From Myxococcales bacterium (GTDB taxonomy: Bacteria > Myxococcota_A > Polyangia > Palsa-1104): a DNA stretch of 64,000 nt. The DNA lies in NCBI GenBank assembly GCA_028287105.1, contig JAQBQH010000188.1:1-64000 (forward strand), given 5' to 3'. Below are positions 43,544 to 52,322 of this stretch, piece by piece; within the stretch, counting starts at the first letter, position 1; each line of letters begins with the position of its first letter. Below the pieces are notes generated by a model. That model searched no databases. It was given only the letters and a program-made list of their open reading frames with translations, and had not been told where the DNA came from. Made by a program: the position numbers and the translations under genes.

Positions 43544-45493
43544 TTTGATCCGCTTCAGCAATGACACGCGGCGGCGGGCCGCGACCGCGACGTAGTTGCC
43601 CGTCTTGAGTGCCGCCTCGGCCTTGTCGCTTCCGTTTCGGCCGGTCCGGTACGCGTAGAGGATGTAGTCCGCACCCTCGAACCCATAGCGAAGTGCGTAG
43701 CACTCGGGGCGCGCCGACACGTGCGGCAGCTCGGCTTCGCTCACGGCGAGGCTGGCGGTGAACGGCACCATGGCCGCGAGCGCTGCCACCTCCGCTGCGA
43801 GGTTGCGATCGGCTTCATCCAGCGGCGCGAAGCGCACCTGAGAAAAGCCGCTCTGAAACGACGGTCGCGGCGGAATCGCGCCCCACCGGATCGTGCACAA
43901 CAGCGACGCCACTACGAGCGTGACGAGCGCCGCGCGGTAGCGTTGCCGGCCCGGCGGCTGCGACCTGAGCTCAGCCAGGAGCACCGCCGTGCTGAAGAAG
44001 ACGTACGGGACGAGATGGCAAGAATATTGGAATGCGATTTGGGTCGCGGCCGGATATTCAGTCGTCAATATCGTGAAAAAGAATCCGGGTATGAGGAGAA
44101 TCCAGAATGACGGTTTCCGCAACGGCATGAATGCGAGCGGCGCCAGCACCTGCAGCGCATAACGAAGCTTGTCTCCCGTCAGTAGCGTGCGGACGACGAA
44201 CCAGGGATTGCTGATGATCGTCTTGGTAACTCCTCCGTAGCTGTGGTCCTCGGCCGGAAAGAGCTGCTTGTACATGTCGGCGAACCAGAAGGTGCCGAAG
44301 CGCGGCATGACGATGAACTTGATGGTCACGAACCAGACGGCGGAGACGACCGCGACCACGACGCCGACGCGAAACCGCTTCCCCTCGAGCGCCAGATACA
44401 GACCGAAGAAGAAGAGGCCGAACGAGATGTCCTCTCGACATCCCAGCGCGAGCAGCAGCGGCGCCGCGCACAGGAGCGTGCGGCCTTCGTCGATGAAGTC
44501 CATGGTGAACAGGACGAAGACGGCGCCCAGCGGTTGGAAGTGGAAATCGTAGAAGTTCGCCCCGTGCAGCGGCGGGTACAGGAGATAGGCGACGGCGAGC
44601 ATCGCCGCGACCGATCGCGGCAAACGGCGCGCGGAAAAACGATAGATCGGAATCGCGCCGGCGGCGATGGTGAGCGACTGCAGCACCAGCAACGTCTCGG
44701 CGCGCGGCGCGACGGCGTAGAAGGGAAGGAAAGCGTAGAGCGAGAGCTCGGCGTGAATCCTGAGGATGCTCCAGTTACCGGCACGCAGAGATGGCGTGCT
44801 GCGGAATGGATGGCCATGCAGCGCCTGCCAGAATTGATTGTCGTAGATACCGAGATCGTAGCTGTAGGTATTGAAATGGCGATGATTGAGAATCGTGAAA
44901 TAGATCATGTAGGCGGCGTACAGCAGGATCGCCGCCGCGGTCACGACGGCCGGCGCATGTCGCCGCAAGCGGGCCGCGGAGCGCAGCGTGAAAGAAGGAA
45001 GCTCGAGCCGAGCCTCGCGCAGCGCCACCAAGGAGGTGCGCAGGAGCGGCTCGAACGCCAACACGAACGCGCTCAGCGCCAGCGCCCCGACGAGCGGATC
45101 GGGCCAGGCCGCCCACCACAGGAGCGGCGGCACGAGCCCCGCGAGGGGAAGCACCGCGCAGATGCGCGCGAGGCGCGTCAAGCGCGGCACCGCCGCCCGA
45201 CCGCTACGCCAGAGAAAGATGCCGCCGCCGGCCATCGCCGCCACCGCAGCGATCAGCACGGTGAGAATCATCGACAGGCGATATGCCGGGTTCAATTGGT
45301 TACGTTCGATGAACGCCGGAATCCACGAGCCGACCAGCTCGAATGGAATGAGCGCGACCGAGCCCGCGGCCAGGCCGAGCACCAGGAGCGCGCGCAGCGC
45401 CGCCGGCTCGAGGGCCGTATCGCTGGTTGCCGGCGTCGGTTCGCGGGGTTCGCGCTCGGCTTGTTCCACCGGGTCGCTCATCGGCCCGTACAT
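43541..45493 (-). CDS. DUF2079 polytopic membrane protein
   Basis: This 650-residue protein has about fourteen predicted membrane helices. The DUF2079 signature YDLGIYDNQFWQALHGHPF occurs near residue 235, with HFQPLGAVFVLFTMDFIDEG and REDISFGLFFFGLYLALEGK later. DUF2079 proteins belong to the glycosyltransferase-C superfamily, many of which use lipid-linked sugars, but no activity is proven for this family. ATG 45481 is an alternative start. It follows the copper operon in the same direction but is separated by a hairpin. Confidence 0.88.
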   Translation of the reverse strand: MYGPMSDPVEQAEREPREPTPATSDTALEPAALRALLVLGLAAGSVALIPFELVGSWIPAFIERNQLNPAYRLSMILTVLIAAVAAMAGGGIFLWRSGRAAVPRLTRLARICAVLPLAGLVPPLLWWAAWPDPLVGALALSAFVLAFEPLLRTSLVALREARLELPSFTLRSAARLRRHAPAVVTAAAILLYAAYMIYFTILNHRHFNTYSYDLGIYDNQFWQALHGHPFRSTPSLRAGNWSILRIHAELSLYAFLPFYAVAPRAETLLVLQSLTIAAGAIPIYRFSARRLPRSVAAMLAVAYLLYPPLHGANFYDFHFQPLGAVFVLFTMDFIDEGRTLLCAAPLLLALGCREDISFGLFFFGLYLALEGKRFRVGVVVAVVSAVWFVTIKFIVMPRFGTFWFADMYKQLFPAEDHSYGGVTKTIISNPWFVVRTLLTGDKLRYALQVLAPLAFMPLRKPSFWILLIPGFFFTILTTEYPAATQIAFQYSCHLVPYVFFSTAVLLAELRSQPPGRQRYRAALVTLVVASLLCTIRWGAIPPRPSFQSGFSQVRFAPLDEADRNLAAEVAALAAMVPFTASLAVSEAELPHVSARPECYALRYGFEGADYILYAYRTGRNGSDKAEAALKTGNYVAVAARRRVSLLKRIK

Positions 45494-45626
45494 AGTGGAG
45501 ATCGAGGCCCTGCCATTTCGGAGGCATCCTACCAGCCAACGGGCATCGACGAACCAAAGCTCTCGTGGACGCGTTGGGCGCAGATTGCAGCGCGCCCCAT
45601 CTCGTCATACTAGTTTCAGTGTCAAA

Positions 45627-45650
45627 TCAGAGCCTTGAGAAGGCTTCTGA
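45627..45650 (-). terminator. Hairpin downstream of the copper operon
   Basis: AGCCTT (45631-45636) and AAGGCT (45640-45645) form a stem extended by TCAG/CTGA with one bulged base. On the minus strand it follows the last gene of the copper operon and is succeeded by ATTTG, a weak terminator. The surrounding 45494-45743 stretch holds no other gene I can support. Confidence 0.4.
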
Positions 45651-45743
45651 CCTTGCGTTCAATTATCGAAGGAGCGCATCGTCGACTCCTAAGCGGTAGG
45701 CGCCAACATCCTCACGTCGAGCGACCGCGTGCCTTTCGCCGGC

Positions 45744-45926
45744 TCAGTCGCGATCATGATGCTCGTGGTGCTCGCCCTCGTGGTGGCCGTCACGGTGCTC
45801 GCCGCGGTAACGGTCGTGCCCATAGTAACCGTCGCCCCGCGCCGCCTGGTAATGGTCGCGATGATAACAACCACCCGTCGCTGCGAACATGGCGATGGTG
45901 GCTCCCGCTGCTAACAATCTCCGCAT
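45744..45926 (-). CDS. His-rich small lipoprotein at end of copper operon
   Basis: This 60-residue protein has a signal with possible lipobox ATGGC and a mature part rich in His, Asp, Glu and Tyr (HHEGEHHEHHDRD at the end). Such composition is typical of small metal-chelating envelope proteins. GAGG seven bases before ATG 45926 fixes the start. It lies 60 bases downstream of cusA, so it could buffer copper in the periplasm. Confidence 0.72.
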   Translation of the reverse strand: MRRLLAAGATIAMFAATGGCYHRDHYQAARGDGYYGHDRYRGEHRDGHHEGEHHEHHDRD

Positions 45927-45986
45927 GAATGACCTCACCGAGAGAGGGAATGCAAGGCGAGCGCCGCGCGACGGTTGCGACGATCC

Positions 45987-48900
45987 TCACCGTGTTGTCG
46001 ACTCGGCTGGCGGCAATCGACGGCGCTTCCACAAATCGTAGATCGCGGGATAGACGAGCAGCTCCAGGGCGAACGAGGTGACCAGCCCGCCGACCATCGG
46101 CGCGGCGATGCGCTTCATGACGTCCGAGCCCGCGCCCATCGACCACAAGATCGGCAGGAGGCCCATCAGCGCAGCGGCTACTGTCATTGCCTTTGGACGT
46201 ACCCGCCGCACGGCGCCGTGGATGATCGCCTCCACCAGATCCGCGCGGTCGCGCATGCGGCCGGCACGTACCGCGTCGTCGTAGGCGAGGTCGAGAAACA
46301 GGAGCATGAAGACGCCGGTCTCGGCGTCCAGACCCATGAGCGCAATCATGCCGACCCAGACGGCGATCGATACGTTGTAACCGAGCAGGAATAAGAGCCA
46401 GACCGCGCCGACGAGCGAGAACGGCACGGCGAGCATGACGATGATGGTCTTGAACGTCGACTTCGTGTTCGCGTACAGCAGAAGGAAGATGAGCAGCGCC
46501 GTGATGGGCAAGATGACCTTCAGGCGCTCGCGCACACGCACCATGTTTTCGAATTGGCCGCTCCAGACGAGCGTGTAGCCCGGCGTGGGGCGCAGCTTGG
46601 CGGCGACCGCGCGCTTGGCGTCGTCGACGAAGCCGCCGATGTCGCGTTGGCTCGTGTCGAAGTCGATGAAGACGTACGCAGCCAGGAGGCCGTTCTCGTC
46701 GCGGATCATCGACGGGCCCTGCGACAGATGAATGTCGGCCACTTCCGCCATGGGCACGTGCGCGCCGGTCGGGGTCGTGATCAGCACGCGGCCGAGTTGC
46801 TGCACGTTCTCGCGCAGCTCGCGCGGATAGCGGAGGTTTACCGAGTAGCGCTCGCGACCCTCGACGGTCGTGGTCGCCTCGGCACCGCCGAGCGCCTGCA
46901 TGATGACGTCGTTGGCGTCTTGCACCGACAGTCCGTAGCGACCGAGCGCGTCGCGCTCGAGGTCGAAGTCGAGGAAATATCCGCCGGCGGCGCGCTCGGC
47001 GAACACCGAGCGTGTGCCGGGCACGTCGCGAATGATCCGCTCGAGATCGAGGCCGATGCGCTCCAGCTCCTTGACGTTGGCGCCGAGGATCTTGATGCCG
47101 ACCGGTGTGCGAATGCCCGTCGACAGCATGTCGGTGCGGTTCTTGATTGGCATGGTGAAGGCGTTGGTCTGACCGGGAATCTGCGTCATGCGATCGATCT
47201 CGGCGACCAGCTCGTCGTGCGAGATGCGGTCGTTCCAGATGGGCCGCAGCACCGACTTCAGGAACTCGGGCGCCCAGCTCGAGTACCAGCGCTGCTTCTC
47301 GCGCCATTGCGCCTCGGGTTTGAGCAGCACCGTCGTTTCCATCATCGACAGCGGCGCCGGATCCGTCGAAGTCTCCGCCCTACCCGCCTTGCCGAAAACG
47401 CGTTCGACCTCGGGGAACTGGCGCAGCAGGCGATCCTGCGTCTCGAGCAGCTTTGCCGCTACATCGACGGAGATGCCGGGCAGCGTCGTCGGCATGTACA
47501 AGATCGAGCCTTCGTAGAGCGGTGGCATGAACTCCGAGCCGAGATGCAGATAGACGGGAATCGTCGTCAGCACGATCGCGACCGCGCCGCCAATCACCGC
47601 CTTCGGCCAGCGCAGGACGAAGTGGCACACCGGCTCGTAGACGCGAAACATGAGCCGGCTGACCGGATGCTTCTCCTCCGGGTAGTAAGTGCCGACGAGC
47701 GCTGCATTGGCGACCCAGGCCAGCGGGCGCGGACGGAAGCGGAACCGATCCATCCGCGACAGCAACATTCGCAGCGCTGGATCGAGCGTCACCGCCAGGA
47801 GCGCCGCGATCGCCATCGTCAACGTCTTGGTGTACGCGAGCGGCTTGAACAGCCGGCCCTCCTGATCGACGAGCGTGAAGACCGGCAAGAACGCCACCGC
47901 GATGACCAGGAGCGAAAAGAAGACCGAGGGGCCGACCTCCTTCAGCGCATCGAGGCGCACCTTGTGAAAATCGCCCTGCCGCCCGCCCGCGTCCCACAGC
48001 TGCAGCTTCTTGTAGGCGTTCTCGACCTCGACGATGGCGCCGTCGACGAGCACCCCGATGGAGATGGCGATGCCCGCCAGCGACATGATGTTGGCGTTGA
48101 TGCTCATCGCGTGCATCGGAATGAACGCGAGCAGCACCGACACCGGGATCGTCACGATGGGCACGACCGCCGACGGCAGATGCCACAAGAAGAGCAGGAT
48201 GACGAGCGAGACGATGATCATCTCCTCGATCAGCTTCTCGCGCAGGTTGGTGATGGCGCGTTCGATGAGCTCGGAGCGATCGTAGGTCGGCACGATGCGC
48301 ATCCCCGCCGGCAGCGACGGGCGCAGCTCCTCGAGCTTGTCCTTCACCGCGTGGATGACGTTGAGCGCGTTCTCGCCTTGCCGCATGACGACGATGCCCG
48401 AGGCGACGTCGCCCTTGCCGTCGAGGTCGGTGACGCCGCGGCGGATGTCGGGACCGAGCGCGACCTGGCCGATGTCGCGGATGCGCACCGGCGTACCCTT
48501 CTCGTCCGTCTTGACCGCGACCTCTGCGATGTCGGCGAGCTTCTTGATGTACCCGCGGCCGCGCACCATGTATTCGCGCCCGGAAATCTCCAGCAGCCGA
48601 CCGCCCACTTCGCTATTCGAGCGACGTAACGCGTCGGCGACGTCGGTGAGCGCGAGACCGTAGGCGACGAGGCGATTGGGGTCGACGGTGACCTGGTACT
48701 GCTTGACGAAGCCGCCGACCGACGCCACCTCGGCCACGCCGGGAACCGACTGGAGCTGATAGCGCAGGAACCAATCCTGGTACGAGCGCAGGTCGGCGCT
48801 GGAGTGCTGGCCGCTGTCGTCGACGAGCGCGTACTCGTACACCCAGCCGACGCCGGTCGCGTCGGGGCCGATCTCGGTCTTCACACCTTCGGGCAGGCGC

Positions 48901-49253
48901 GCCTGGATCTTCGACAGATACTCGAGCACGCGCGACCGCGCCCAATAGAGGTCGGTGCCGTCTTCGAAGATGACGTACACGTACGAGAAGCCGAAGTCGG
49001 AGAGCCCGCGGATGGTCTTGACGCGCGGAGCCCCCAGGAGCGACGCGACGATCGGATACGTGACCTGATCTTCGAGGATGTCCGGGCTGCGATCCCATCG
49101 TGAATAGATGATGACTTGCGTATCGGACAGATCCGGCACCGCATCGAGCGGGATCGAGCGCACCGACAGAATGGCGAACGCGACCGAGATGGCCGACAGC
49201 GCCAGCACCAACCACTTGTTGTGCGCCGACCACTCGATGATGCGCGCGATCAT
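45987..49253 (-). CDS. cusA: CusA/CzcA-family heavy-metal RND efflux pump
   Basis: This 1088-residue inner-membrane pump has twelve helices and two periplasmic loops. It belongs to the HME-RND family: VPDLSDTQVIIYSRW near the N-terminus, GGRLLEISGREYMVRGRG, and the Cu/Ag-type segment TMPIKNRTDMLSTGIRTPVG in the second loop with methionines at metal-shuttling positions. It drives Cu(I)/Ag(I) from periplasm or cytoplasm into the CusC channel using protons. ATG 49253 overlaps the stop of cusB (ATGA). Confidence 0.95.
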   Translation of the reverse strand: MIARIIEWSAHNKWLVLALSAISVAFAILSVRSIPLDAVPDLSDTQVIIYSRWDRSPDILEDQVTYPIVASLLGAPRVKTIRGLSDFGFSYVYVIFEDGTDLYWARSRVLEYLSKIQARLPEGVKTEIGPDATGVGWVYEYALVDDSGQHSSADLRSYQDWFLRYQLQSVPGVAEVASVGGFVKQYQVTVDPNRLVAYGLALTDVADALRRSNSEVGGRLLEISGREYMVRGRGYIKKLADIAEVAVKTDEKGTPVRIRDIGQVALGPDIRRGVTDLDGKGDVASGIVVMRQGENALNVIHAVKDKLEELRPSLPAGMRIVPTYDRSELIERAITNLREKLIEEMIIVSLVILLFLWHLPSAVVPIVTIPVSVLLAFIPMHAMSINANIMSLAGIAISIGVLVDGAIVEVENAYKKLQLWDAGGRQGDFHKVRLDALKEVGPSVFFSLLVIAVAFLPVFTLVDQEGRLFKPLAYTKTLTMAIAALLAVTLDPALRMLLSRMDRFRFRPRPLAWVANAALVGTYYPEEKHPVSRLMFRVYEPVCHFVLRWPKAVIGGAVAIVLTTIPVYLHLGSEFMPPLYEGSILYMPTTLPGISVDVAAKLLETQDRLLRQFPEVERVFGKAGRAETSTDPAPLSMMETTVLLKPEAQWREKQRWYSSWAPEFLKSVLRPIWNDRISHDELVAEIDRMTQIPGQTNAFTMPIKNRTDMLSTGIRTPVGIKILGANVKELERIGLDLERIIRDVPGTRSVFAERAAGGYFLDFDLERDALGRYGLSVQDANDVIMQALGGAEATTTVEGRERYSVNLRYPRELRENVQQLGRVLITTPTGAHVPMAEVADIHLSQGPSMIRDENGLLAAYVFIDFDTSQRDIGGFVDDAKRAVAAKLRPTPGYTLVWSGQFENMVRVRERLKVILPITALLIFLLLYANTKSTFKTIIVMLAVPFSLVGAVWLLFLLGYNVSIAVWVGMIALMGLDAETGVFMLLFLDLAYDDAVRAGRMRDRADLVEAIIHGAVRRVRPKAMTVAAALMGLLPILWSMGAGSDVMKRIAAPMVGGLVTSFALELLVYPAIYDLWKRRRLPPAESTTR

Positions 49254-50563
49254 GGCGCGCTGCCATCGAGCGGCGACGGCGAGCCGCCCGGAGCCGAGCG
49301 CAGCCGCGCCTCGGAATCGAGCAGGAAGCTGGCGCCGGTCGCGACCTTCTCGCCCGCGGTCAATCCCGACTTCACTTCATAGACGCCCTCGAGGTGCGCG
49401 CCCACTTCGACGGGCCGCGGCTGCAGCTTGCCGTCACCGACCGCGACGAAAACCAGCTTCCGAGCACCCGTCTCGATTACCGCGTCCTCGGGAACGACGA
49501 GCGCCTGGCGGGGCGAGGTGTCGAGGACGACGTCGCCGAACATCTCCGGCTTGAGCTCGTTCCTGGGATTCGCGATCTCGATCCGCACCTTGACGGTGCG
49601 CGTCTTGTCGTCGACGGTCGGAAGGATATAGCTGACCGTGCCCGTCCACTTGCGATCGGGCCAGTACGACAGGGTCAGCGTCGCCTTCTGGCCGAGCTTC
49701 AAGCGCGGCAGCTCGTTTTCGTAGACGTCGGCAAGCACCCACACGCGCGAGAGGTCGACGATCTCGAACAGCGCGTCGTTGGGCTGGACGCGCGAACCGG
49801 CGACGACCGACTTCGTCGTCACGAACCCGGAGATCGGCGCCCGCAAGGTCATCGCCCGCTCGGCCGATCCGCGCTTCGCGAGGCGGTCGATCTCGCCGTC
49901 GGAGATTCCGTAGAGCTCGAGCCGGTCACGCGCCGCCCGCGCTGCATCGGGCAGCCCGGACTCGGCCAGCGTCGCGCGCGCGCGAATGGCGAGCAGATAC
50001 TCCTCGGCGGTGGCGAGGAGGTCCGGGCTGTAGACCGAAACCAGCGGATCGCCCTTGGACACGAGCTTGCCGGTGAAGTCGGCGTACAGCTTCTCGACAT
50101 AGCCGTCGAAGCGCGCCGTGACCTTCTCGACCCGCCGCTCGTCGACGGTGATGCGGCCGGTGGTGCGGATGCCGCCGCTCAGCGGTGCCATTTTGACTTC
50201 GACCATCTTGAGGCCCATCAGGCGCTGCCGCTCCGCGTCGATGTCGATCGCGCCGCCCGCCTGCTCGGCGTAGACGGGCACGTAGTCCATGCCCATCTGA
50301 TCCTTCTTCGGCGTCGGCGACGTGTCCGCCGGGTTCATCGGGTTGCGGTAGAACAGCACCTTCCGCTCGGCCGACGGCGCCGCGGCGGTGGTGCTCTTCT
50401 TCGGCACCAGCTGCATGTTGCAGATCGGGCAGTCACCCGGTTTGTCCGACACGTACTGCGGGTGCATCGGGCAGGTCCACTGCTCGGATTTGTGGTCCTC
50501 CGATTTCGCGCAGCTCGCGACGAGCGCGACCGGAACGAGGAGCCATGCGACGGACCGGATCAT
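49250..50563 (-). CDS. cusB: CusB-like RND adaptor with heavy-metal-binding N-terminal domain
   Basis: This 437-residue lipoprotein adaptor (lipobox LVASC) has an N-terminal heavy-metal-binding domain WTCPMHPQYVSDKPGDCPIC (residues 30-49), also present in the copper ATPase of the same operon. A membrane-fusion part with hairpin and barrel (RVEKVTARFDGYVEKLYADF, ISGFVTTKSVVAGSRVQPND) follows. It links CusA to the outer-membrane channel and hands over metal. It overlaps cusC upstream and cusA downstream by four bases each. Confidence 0.94.
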   Translation of the reverse strand: MIRSVAWLLVPVALVASCAKSEDHKSEQWTCPMHPQYVSDKPGDCPICNMQLVPKKSTTAAAPSAERKVLFYRNPMNPADTSPTPKKDQMGMDYVPVYAEQAGGAIDIDAERQRLMGLKMVEVKMAPLSGGIRTTGRITVDERRVEKVTARFDGYVEKLYADFTGKLVSKGDPLVSVYSPDLLATAEEYLLAIRARATLAESGLPDAARAARDRLELYGISDGEIDRLAKRGSAERAMTLRAPISGFVTTKSVVAGSRVQPNDALFEIVDLSRVWVLADVYENELPRLKLGQKATLTLSYWPDRKWTGTVSYILPTVDDKTRTVKVRIEIANPRNELKPEMFGDVVLDTSPRQALVVPEDAVIETGARKLVFVAVGDGKLQPRPVEVGAHLEGVYEVKSGLTAGEKVATGASFLLDSEARLRSAPGGSPSPLDGSAP

Positions 50564-51822
50564 CGCGTCTCCTCGGCGCCGAAGTCCTGGCCGACTGCCA
50601 GCTCCAGCTCGGCCAGCCGCTTCTGATATTCGATGAGGTAGCGTTCGTGATCGAGGTGGTGCGTGCGGAGCATGCGCGCGGCGTCGAGCACCGAGAAGAA
50701 ATCGATGCGATCGTTTTGATACGCCGCCTGCGCCGACTGCAGCGACAGCTCGGACAGCGGGATCAGCTTTGCCGAATGCAGCTTCTCGTGGCGCAGCGCC
50801 GCGTCCATCTGCAGGATCGCCGTGCGCACCTCCAGCTCCGCGCGCCGCCGAGCCGCGTCCAGCGCGTGTCGGCTCGCTTCCAGCTCGGCCTCACCGCCGG
50901 TCACCGCTCCGGTCCGGCGTCGCGCCGAGAAGATCGGCAGCGTCGTCGAGACGCCTGCCGTGAAGGTGTCGACCCCGCGGATGTTGACCATGTAACCGGC
51001 CCAGACCGCCAGCTCGGGATTGGCCTCGCGACGAGCGACGCCCAGCCGCGCTTGCGCCTGGGCGACCGCGTCTTCGGCGAGCTTCACGTCCGGCCGCCGT
51101 TCGAGCGCGGTCCGCACCAGCTCCGTTTCGTCGGGCAATCGGACGGCCGACGGCGGCAACGCCACGGGCGGCAGCGGCGCGGCTGCCGGTCGATCGAGCA
51201 GCGCGTTGAGCCGCGCGCGTCCCTCGTCGCGGGCGCGCTCGAGGTCGAGCCGCTCGTTGTCGACCGTGAGCAGCTCTTCCTGCGTCTTCAGGATCGACGC
51301 CTGGGGCGCCTTGCCGACGCGATACCTCGATTCAGCCGACTGCACCATGGCCTCGACGAGGGTGCGCTGGCGATCGTTGATCGCGAGGCTCTGCTCGGCG
51401 AGGGCCAGATCGAAAAATGCGATCTTCGCTTGCGCTTCGAGCCGTCGCTCCGCCTCGACGATCTGGTCACGCGACGTCGCCACCTCGCGCTCCGCCACTT
51501 CCCGCCGGGCGCGCAGCTTGCCCGGCCAGGGCAGCGGCTGACGCACGCTGACCATGAGCGGCACCATCGAGAAGTTGATCGGCTGCTGCCACCATTCGAC
51601 GGACAGCATCGGATCATCGAGCTGACTGACCGCGCGCGGCCGCGCTGCTGCGGCCCGCGCCAGCGAGCGGCGCTCCGCCACTTCGGGGTTGTTCCGCCGC
51701 AGCAACGCGACCAGATCGCGAAGATGCAGCGGTGACGGGAGCTCGTCGGCCCATGCCGGCGAGGACAGCAACAGCAACGATCCGACGGCGGCCATGACGC
51801 CGCGCCGGTGCGAAATGCACAT
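50560..51822 (-). CDS. cusC: CusC-like outer-membrane efflux channel
   Basis: This 420-residue TolC-family protein has a signal peptide (AVGSLLLLSSPAWA) and two OEP repeats of long helices separated by barrel strands (SQLDDPMLSVEWWQQPINFS; NPELAVWAGYMVNIRGVDTF). It forms the outer-membrane duct of the CusCBA pump. GGAGG six bases before ATG 51822 sets the start. No N-terminal Cys for lipidation is visible, unlike E. coli CusC. Confidence 0.92.
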   Translation of the reverse strand: MCISHRRGVMAAVGSLLLLSSPAWADELPSPLHLRDLVALLRRNNPEVAERRSLARAAAARPRAVSQLDDPMLSVEWWQQPINFSMVPLMVSVRQPLPWPGKLRARREVAEREVATSRDQIVEAERRLEAQAKIAFFDLALAEQSLAINDRQRTLVEAMVQSAESRYRVGKAPQASILKTQEELLTVDNERLDLERARDEGRARLNALLDRPAAAPLPPVALPPSAVRLPDETELVRTALERRPDVKLAEDAVAQAQARLGVARREANPELAVWAGYMVNIRGVDTFTAGVSTTLPIFSARRRTGAVTGGEAELEASRHALDAARRRAELEVRTAILQMDAALRHEKLHSAKLIPLSELSLQSAQAAYQNDRIDFFSVLDAARMLRTHHLDHERYLIEYQKRLAELELAVGQDFGAEETR

Positions 51823-51870
51823 GTGATCCTCCAAGCGCGAAGAAGAGATCGAAGCGGGTTCGCGCGGAGG

Positions 51871-52314
51871 CTAGATGCGAAGGATGGTAGAGAAGCGATC
51901 GATCTGATCGCCGGGCGGCCAACCGCGCGCCTGCGCAGCCAGTCGGACGAACGAGACATCGTTGCCGAGCTGCCCGTCGGCGAGGGCGAACGTCAAGAGA
52001 AGCGGCGCCGGGGCGAGTCGCGGCTCGACCGTCGGTGCCGAGGCGCGCGCCTGCAGCGTCGCGCCACGCACGAGCTCACAGCACGGCGCGCGGATCGCGG
52101 TATCCGGCACGGCGTCGCACTTCGGGCAGCAGTCGCCGCCGGGAGCCATCCGCCTGTCCATCGCGACGCAACGCGCGCCGTCGCCGGCCGGCAAGATGCC
52201 GGTGACGCCGATGCAAGCGGCGATGGCGAACGCGATGAGGCGAGCGAACATCGAGCTAAGCATACGGTCGGCAGCACCTCGTGACAAGCGGTGCATTTTG
52301 ATTCGCTCCGTCAT
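51871..52314 (-). CDS. Small Cys-rich protein between copA and cusC
   Basis: This protein of about 147 residues has a hydrophobic N-terminal segment (LIAFAIAACIGVTGILPAGD) and a Cys/Met-containing stretch (MDRRMAPGGDCCPKCDAV, then APCCELVRG) that could bind copper. The remainder is unremarkable. It begins nine bases after the copper ATPase stop, with AGGTCGG near the start, and is followed by cusC, so it belongs to the operon. A periplasmic metallochaperone role is inferred from context only. Confidence 0.65.
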   Translation of the reverse strand: MTERIKMHRLSRGAADRMLSSMFARLIAFAIAACIGVTGILPAGDGARCVAMDRRMAPGGDCCPKCDAVPDTAIRAPCCELVRGATLQARASAPTVEPRLAPAPLLLTFALADGQLGNDVSFVRLAAQARGWPPGDQIDRFSTILRI

Positions 52315-52322
52315 GGTCCGAC

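Noticed and set aside
46554-48629. 691-codon plus-strand frame
   Set aside because: Antisense to cusA, which has clear HME-RND motifs; no signal, no domain, composition of a shadow frame.
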